Assembly (NCBI GenBank): GCA_950295325.1
Contig: OX485806.1
Location: 37,202,001-37,266,000, forward strand
DNA from: Polytrichum commune
Lineage: Eukaryota > Streptophyta > Polytrichopsida > Polytrichales > Polytrichaceae
Length of the DNA stretch: 64,000 nt
Reading direction: 5' to 3'
The position numbers and the translations under genes were made by a program. Every line of letters begins with the position of its first letter. Position 1 is the stretch's first letter. Shown here piece by piece: positions 57,706 to 64,000 of the stretch. Under the pieces are notes generated by a model. The model was not told the origin of the DNA. It worked only from the letters and a program-made list of their open reading frames with translations, and did not search any database.

Positions 57706-58560
57706 CAACGGCTTGGCATCCTTAAGGAGATGGCCAAACCGAAAGAATCAACTCGATCTTAAATATGTACATGAGGGCATTTTGCGAAGAAAATCAACCA
57801 GAATGATACACGTTAATACCTCTTGCCGAATTATCTTAAAACATGACGGTGTCTCAAACAACGACGAAAATACCATTTTATTTGTATTATAGGCATGAGG
57901 TCGTATTGGCTAGCGACTTATCCGTTTGTCAAAGCAAATTTACGCATAACCACGAAAAACTCTCGAGATATTATTCACTCGACGCGGTACAATGCGTGGC
58001 GCGGAGGCAAATCATCCCCCACAATGCTAAGGCAATAATAATAAAAATTCAAGACCGTTACACAATTAACAAGAAGCGGTTTGAAGTGACATTCCAAGTT
58101 GGAGAAAAGATATGGTTTAATTGAAGAAACCTAAGGATACCAACGGAGTATTCCATCAAATGTTCCGCACGGTGGATTGGAGCATTCCCGGTGAAGAAAA
58201 TTCTTCATCCGGATGTGTACATACTTGATCTTAGAAAGAGAATCGGAAAGAATTGGCATCCGGTAATCTATGTATCACTCCTTAAAAAGTATCATCGCGC
58301 CGAGAAGGATTTGCATTTGTGACAAGAAGACTCGAGGCCGCCACATGAATATGAATTATGGGACACACAGAGGCCAACAAGGCGTACCACGACTAGCAAA
58401 ATTTACTACAACTTATTGATGACAATGATATAGAGATGGACGACGGACTAGTAACGCGAAGAGATGACGAACCAACCAACCCATTGGACACGCCGAGATA
58501 TTCTAAACCGACAAAAGATAACCGTAAGATGACGGGCCTTATTCACGTGAGGCATTAAAA
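57690..58560 (+). pseudogene. Ty3/gypsy integrase C-terminal region, decayed
   Basis: Reading across stops, the plus strand gives MTTAWHP-stop-GDGQTERINSILNMYMRAF, PLAEL, KIPFYLYYRHEV, VGEKIWFN, GAFPVKKILHPDVYILDL and HPVIYVSLLKKYH. This is the order of the gypsy integrase (HPQ-DGQTER, PLAEF-YN, G--PF---YG, GD-VWL, G-F-V---I---AY-L-LP, HPVFHVS-LK-Y). A TAA replaces the conserved Gln of HPQ. It lies directly upstream of the polypurine tract at 58585. It is part of an old 3' half of an LTR element; pol upstream is missing. Confidence 0.7.
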
Positions 58561-58584
58561 AGTTGGCGTGGTCGCCAACTTTTC

Positions 58585-58605
58585 TAAGTGGGGGAGTGTC
58601 GCAAC
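58585..58605 (+). other. Polypurine tract and probable 3' LTR start
   Basis: AAGTGGGGGAG is followed at once by TGTCGCAACCC. A purine tract abutting a TG that opens an LTR is the expected end of a gypsy internal region. The LTR would run rightward from about 58596; its CA end was not identified. Confidence 0.55.
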
Positions 58606-58619
58606 CCTTACTAGTTTTT

Positions 58620-60290
58620 CTTAACTTAGTAACCCCAAATGTTATGTAGGTAAACTTAAATGTCGAATCGGTAGTGCATTGATCGTCGTAGGTTTTTGTA
58701 GTTAGCTTTTTGGTTACAAACAAAACCCAGGGGAACAATCAGGGAAGATTTAAAAGGTGATTTGTACAACGTCTAGGTGTCTTAGATCAGATCGGTTAGG
58801 GAAAACACAAGGGTATATCACTTCACTTTGGATTATGACTGACAATTGGTTTACGGGTAAGGGATAAAAACTCTAAAAACCACTCCATGTCAGTACGTAC
58901 AAATGTGACAATCTCACACCTCACTCTACTTTCCCAGGCAATATACTGGCAATGAGTTCATTTTAATTAGACCAAGTGCGGTGCACAAACATAGGCACAA
59001 CCATAGTCAATGGTCTTGCAATAATATCCCATTTTTTGTCTCTTTACCGAAGCCAAGGGCACTTCGGAGTAGTCCATAATCTTTCATTTATTAATCCCAT
59101 TTAATATAACTTGAAAAGGTCAGTGTTGTAATCCTTTCAGGATAGACAGTCACTTTTGATTAAATTCACTTTTTAGTTATGCAGTCCGACAATGGTCTTT
59201 TACCTTATATCAGCCAAAGCAATCAACATCTCGTTCCTCAAGACAATAAGTCCAAACCACATATGCGGGTCAACAGAAGCTCACAACATTCATGAATTCA
59301 TTAGATTCACTTAAGGTTCACATTCCGTATTCTTAAATTTCAATACATTCCATTTACCAAGTCATATCATTATTACGACTAAGGCTAGAGTCATACACTT
59401 ATTAAAACCAACAAGAGAATCAATTAACATTAGTTCCTTAATAAACAATACCAACTTACCTAGAACCTGGATTGCATGTCCTCGCGACTCCCTTGGTATT
59501 GGGTTAATCCTTCGCACTCAATGGACTCATCTAGTTGACTCTTCATTTTTCATGAATGGTTAGTACGAAACAGTTTCTCCACTTCAACTACAACGACAAT
59601 CGTCTAACTCTTAGTTCCTTAAAACATTTATGTGCAACAACAACCTGAGTATTTATGCGTCACATTTATAACTCCTAAAGATTCAATTGAGTGCACATAA
59701 TTTGATTCGTTGTAGTGATAATGGATAGGATTATAAACAATGGAAAACAAGATGTAATTGACATTGATAGATTATTCCAATTATACACATAGAATTTCCT
59801 AATATAATCCAAGCACAGTTTGTTAGAACAGTCAAGGTTTTGGAATATTCATACCTTCAACAGCAGTCTATTCCCATTCTCGGATTTCTCTCAGATCCAT
59901 TACAAAGTCAAGTTATCTAGCACAGCCTAGTAATTACCTCCAATCGACCTCCGACCATAGACTCAATTGTTTAGATTTCGGCTTTCAATTTCTGTAATTA
60001 TCAGCCGAGTCTAAGAATTACTTATACGGCTCTAGCTCCTCACAGACTATAGCCTAAGGCCCTCTTCACCCCTATCAGTACATTCTCTATGATTATGGAC
60101 TGAATTTGTGCCTACTTTATATGGTTGATTCTATCGAAGACGTTGGCCTTACATTCTCTCCAATTTCTGCAACCTGCCATGTTATTAATGCGGCTAAACA
60201 CACGTAGCAACACATGGTAATTGTCGTAACTTCCAGAGTCTATTAACACTGCCTCCTCAGGTGAACAATTCCAGAATAAACTTGGAGACT
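58620..60290. other. No supported gene; probable LTR and flanking DNA
   Basis: No recognisable coding frame. Part of this stretch is presumably the 3' LTR that starts near 58596, but without a second LTR in the window its end cannot be placed. Confidence 0.4.
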
Positions 60291-60294
60291 CACA

Positions 60295-60510
60295 ATTATG
60301 ATCGGGGAGAAACGGCAGTTAGTTACAAATGAACCGGTTGAATTTGAGAAATAACCGGTTGAAGTTCAAGATTGCAGGAAAATTACCGATCATTTTAGAG
60401 GAATTCATAGCATATACTCCAATTTAATGAAGGAAAACCAGAGGATGTCAACATGTAACTGGTTCGATTTGCCAACACTAGGATCTCAACCGAGTATGCC
60501 CAAAAATATA
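60295..60510. mobile_element. Diverged second copy of the hAT-like MITE
   Basis: Inverted relative to the 3932-4157 copy. It starts with (T)ATGATCGGGGAGA and shares AACCGGTTGAA, GAAATAACCGGTTGAAGTTC, GTCAACATGTAACTGGTTCG and AGGATCTCAACCGAGTATGC. The far end is mutated or lost (AAAAATATAATGG in place of the TIR), and no target duplication is evident. Confidence 0.75.
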
Positions 60511-60811
60511 ATGGTAGAGTTCTTCTCTAGCTGCGGGCTCTTCCAGCCTCTTCTTCAACTGTCATCTCTCTCAGACTATATCCTTTCCTAGAACTGCCGC
60601 AAGCCTATAACTGCCACGGCTGCCAGCAGATAATAGCCTCTTCCTTTGCCTTCCGGTTCCCACTAGCCTATTGTCCTGCTTTATCCTGCCTGCTAGGAAA
60701 TAACTGAATAAATAAAGGCCATGTTTCTACTATTCCAGATTTGAGCTAAAAAGATTCAAAATGTACTACCACATAGCCCCCTGCTAACTCTGTTGCTGGC
60801 CCTCCAACAAC

Positions 60812-63498
60812 TTACTTTCGTAACAGCTTCGGCGGAGGCCCTCCTCGGTAAGCCGCTTCATCGGCTCCTCTTTTCAATTCGCGGGATTCGACTTTCTCAA
60901 TTGCCTTCTGTAAATCCTCGTCCTTCGCCACAAGCTCCGGCACGTTCAGCCGTTGCCACCTTAGGAATCTCTCGAAAGGGCCCGCCCTCGTGTTAGGGAA
61001 TTCATTGATCAAACACTTATGCGCTCCCGTGATGAAATGCGTAATTGACATCGCCTCAACTAATCTCACCCAACGCGTTGGACGGTACTGCAATTTTAAT
61101 AGTAGTAAAAACTCGTGGTGACTTTATGAGAATTTATTCACATCAATGGTAATACTCCACAACTGACACCAAGTTGCGAGCATATTGGAGAACACAGCCG
61201 CCCGGTAGCACACAGGGTCTAGATGTTGGATCTGCTCCTCGAAAAACTGCTTATAGGTCGCGTGACACTCCTGAGGTGTCGTCTTAGGCCCCTGAATGAT
61301 AGGCCAGTTGTACTCTACACTTGAGAGGGTCGCGGCCGGATTCCACTTACCTCGCCTCGGGCACGGACAAAAATTCGAATGATTCGCTACCGCGGGTGGG
61401 GGCTGCAACGACCATTGTCTCGAAATCCTCCTGTATTGTATGTCCGCCGGTACCATCTCTATGCGAGAGAGTCCATAGTCTTCAAGCAGCCAAGAGATGG
61501 CACCCCACGTGACCACAGGCTCCTCCTCCAAATTATCAAACATATTTGGGTACTTATCCAAATATTTTAATGTGAGTGGGTTGCCCATCACCGGTAAGTC
61601 ACCAGCCCTATAATTAGAGGTAAATTGGGGTGGGGGTAAGTCCAACTGTACTTGCCCATTTAGATTCAGCAAGGGTCGTTACTGGGCCGAAACTTCTTCA
61701 AGATACCTACCCAGACGCTTGACTGCCTTGTCATGGTAGAATAGGTAATGCGAACCTGATATTTCCGAGTTAGGAAATATTGAAAGCCTCTGCATATTCA
61801 CGGCCATCACTTGGGCTAACAAATCGGGTTCCTGTAATTGAGTAAGCAGATCTTGTAACACCTCCTTCCAACATGTTAGCCTCTCCCACGACTGGCCGTA
61901 AAACTGTGAAGTAATTAGAGCTCCGTAATCCTGCCAATTGACTACCCTTGGCTCTACTTGAGATGGTAACTGGTAACGTAAAAGCCACTGTTGCTCTAAT
62001 CCAACATAATATTGAAAAATTCTAGCCCCAAGGTCTCCCACCAACCCAAAAGCCGAATAGGGATCGGATAAATTAATATGCTTGCGGGTCAGAATTTCGG
62101 TGAGAAGATTTTCCATTCCCCATTCACCTGCTTGCTACCATAATTGCAAAAATGACTATGGTCTACCCAAGCTCCGTGTTTCAGGCTTACCACAAGCAAA
62201 AATAGATCTCTCTGGCACTCGTACATTTGGAACAGCTCCTTAGTCGCAAGTCCCTTACTCTCCCACGTCCATAGTTCAGCTGCCACCTCGGCAGGTACCG
62301 AGTTAATTTCCGGATTCAGGACTGGGACTGTAGAGGACTGCTCCCTACTACCTAGCTGGTCCATCTTTAACCTTTGTTGATGTAATTCCAGGCCCTGCAA
62401 CCGAAGTTGCTCCTTCTGTCGTTGGTTCTCCTCAGTCAATTGCCTTAGCTGCTCCTTACTAGCCTGAAATTTTTCCTGCAGCCTATTGTCTGCCTTTATT
62501 TGCTGATGTAGTTTCTGAATCTCTAAGTCCTTTTCACCTAGCTGAGCTCTGCAATCTTGTAACTCTCTTTGACAAGTCCCTATGGTAACCATACCCTCCA
62601 TTTGCTCTTTCCTAGCCTGCGCTAGCTGATAGAGATTTCGCACATTATCTGTCTGGCAAGCAATAAAGGCCTCACTCTTCTCCAACAGTTTTTCACGTGC
62701 CTCCGCGACTTGACTTTGAGTGGCCTCTAATTGCAGCTTCAACCGCTTATTCTCGGCTACCAAACTCCCTGATTTTTCTCCACTCTCCGAGCTAGTCAAT
62801 GGACTAGGAGTAGGTGATGAAGTCGTAGGGGCACCTCTGGCTGCTGGTTGTGGTAGCTCCTGACAACATACTCAAATGTAAAACGCAAAATACATTTCCA
62901 CAGGTCGGGGCACCCCTCTTCTGGTCCGGACAAGTTCTGCTCGCATTTCCCGTTGTATAATTTGTGACCAATTAATTTTCTTCCCCTCCCATGTTTGTAT
63001 TGCTGCCATCACCTGCTTTTGATTCATAACCTCAGCATGTGGTCGGAAAAATAAATATGTATTTACAAATTTAAACCAGGGCCTCCAATGTTGCCTAGCT
63101 TTCTCCACCTGCCACAACTTAGTATCCCTAGGATACTCACTTTCAAAAATGATATCATGCTGCTTCTTCGAGAGCTTGGGCAATTGTCCTTCATTGACCC
63201 CATCACTCGGAAGTTTTAGATATCTGCCAATGGTCTGAGAGGATAATTCAATCACCCGACCATTGATTTGAGCTGTGGCTGCTTCGTCCGAGTAAGTCTC
63301 AATCACTTGGGCAACCTAGTCCGCGAAGGCTACTTGGGTTACCATCTGGACCCAACACAGGTAATTGAAGACACCTGCAGACTCCAGCTTCACCTGGTTC
63401 GCTTTCCAAGCCTTTTTCAACACAAAAGCAATAACTGGTAGAACAAGTGGCTTTACTACCCATTTTCTGGCCACTTTCTCTTCTGAGTCTTCCCCCAT
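60812..63498 (-). pseudogene. Broken coiled-coil protein gene, transposon-associated type (unidentified)
   Basis: Minus strand, one long protein in pieces: MGEDSEEKVARKWVVKPLVL with FNYLCWVQMVTQVAFAD, then after TAG VAQVIETYSDEAATAQINGRVIELSSQTIGRYLKLP and WFKFVNTYLFFRPHAEVMNQ. After a TGA comes a long Gln/Glu/Lys coiled coil (about 62.35-62.75 kb), then a frameshift near 62.1 kb, an FGLVGDLGARIFQYYVG region, a TAA near 61676, and a final helical domain to 60812. The NGRVIELS--TIGRYLKLP segment resembles the putative plant transposon protein (Transposase_32-like) or plant mobile domain proteins. I cannot assign a function. Three stops and one frameshift indicate a pseudogene. Confidence 0.5.
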
Positions 63499-63519
63499 AA
63501 CTTAACACTAAGCCACTCA

Positions 63520-64000
63520 GACAATTGACCTAGGATTAGAAGAGAAGAAATAGAGGTCTAAAGAATCCAGAGCCTGTGGATGAAAAGACTATTTGCCTTC
63601 AGTCTGTAGAGGTCTGCTAATAGAGGAACCAGTCTTCTACAAAGAACATAGGCTGTAGCACACAGTCCTGCAGCCACTCCAATTAGCAGATAGTAAGTAA
63701 AGAAGGAGAAAAATTGAATTTGGACCAAATCAACTCATTTTTCTAATCTCTTCACTATTCTCTACACAGATTTTCAATTTTCCTCTCTGCCCTCTTAATT
63801 CACTGTAATTTGGTAATTGCTTCAGTTTTTTAGACCCTCTCATTGCTAATTTAAGACCAGATTTCACACTTCGCTCAAAAATTTGGCAGCTACTTGATTT
63901 AACTTGCAAGTAATTTCTAAAGAGGTGTTATTTTTCTTTTTCTCTCAGTAACCTGAACTTTGACTCTTGCTTGACCCAAGTTGACACAACAAAATTGAGT
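63520..64000. other. No supported gene
   Basis: AT-rich upstream flank of the broken coiled-coil gene, possibly containing its promoter. I see no decisive TATA box or repeat. Confidence 0.4.

Noticed and set aside
19866-58560. Possible alternative genetic code with TAA/TAG read as Gln
   Set aside because: Several stops replace Gln, but others replace Thr, Glu or other residues, frameshifts are frequent, and copies A and B of the LINE share a TAG as natural terminator. Decay explains the pattern.
1-64000. rRNA, tRNA or organelle insertions
   Set aside because: I looked for tRNA-like cloverleaf/B-box pairs and conserved rRNA words and found none that hold up; the GTTCGATCC word at 22.6 kb lies in the wrong sense for the SINE-like element and lacks a convincing A box.

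Overview
This window looks like nuclear DNA of a land plant with a large, repeat-rich genome. It is AT-rich, genes have GT-AG introns, and nearly everything recognisable is transposon-derived: Mutator-like (MULE), hAT-like, piggyBac-like, Stowaway-like, Ty3/gypsy and several LINE lineages, mostly decayed. I cannot name the organism; a non-flowering plant or gymnosperm is a guess from the LINE types. The only host-like coding piece with intact splice sites is one TANGO2-family exon (16842-17130).

Layout. 1-19.5 kb: LINE fragments (1.6-2.2 kb; 3.1-5.4 kb minus), short TIR elements (3932-4157, 8296-8712, 10341-10470, 13725-14572), a piggyBac relic (10.0-11.0 kb), the TANGO2 exon and imperfect tandem repeats. 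19.5-54.5 kb: one nested nest of elements. The host element is a LINE on the minus strand that resembles the dual-endonuclease Dualen/RandI type: 2A-like peptide, AP endonuclease, reverse transcriptase, RNase H, CCHC knuckle and restriction-like endonuclease. It is cut into three parts (about 52.2-45.7 kb, 25.2-25.0 kb, 23.5-22.7 kb). A sister copy (19.87-22.44 kb) lies tail-to-tail with it. A 1,483-bp element with 7-bp flanking repeats (23518-25000) makes one break.

The other break is the main discovery: a 20,537-bp element (25174-45710) with terminal inverted repeats and a 10-bp target duplication. It carries a divergent MULE transposase gene (minus; zinc-rich N-terminus, DDE domain, SWIM finger), a second small minus-strand ORF, and a divergently oriented plus-strand gene of about 12 exons (30685-44883). 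That gene appears to join a ParB-like domain to a permuted N4/N6-type DNA methyltransferase-like domain. Three of its introns hold long arrays of one tandem-repeat family, two in plus and one in minus orientation. The repeats contain a short hairpin whose two arms change together.

54.5-64 kb: AT-rich DNA, another LINE RT fragment (56-57 kb), a GC-richer unrelated RT fragment (57.1-57.7 kb), a gypsy integrase relic ending in a polypurine tract and probable 3' LTR start (57.7-58.6 kb), a diverged copy of the 3.9-kb MITE (60.3 kb), and a broken coiled-coil protein gene (60.8-63.5 kb, minus).

Working idea: transposase plus a modification-type protein plus tandem repeats in one transposon recalls the anti-silencing arrangement of plant VANDAL MULEs, but with a different protein chemistry. 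All coding regions here carry stops or frameshifts, so this copy is probably inactive.
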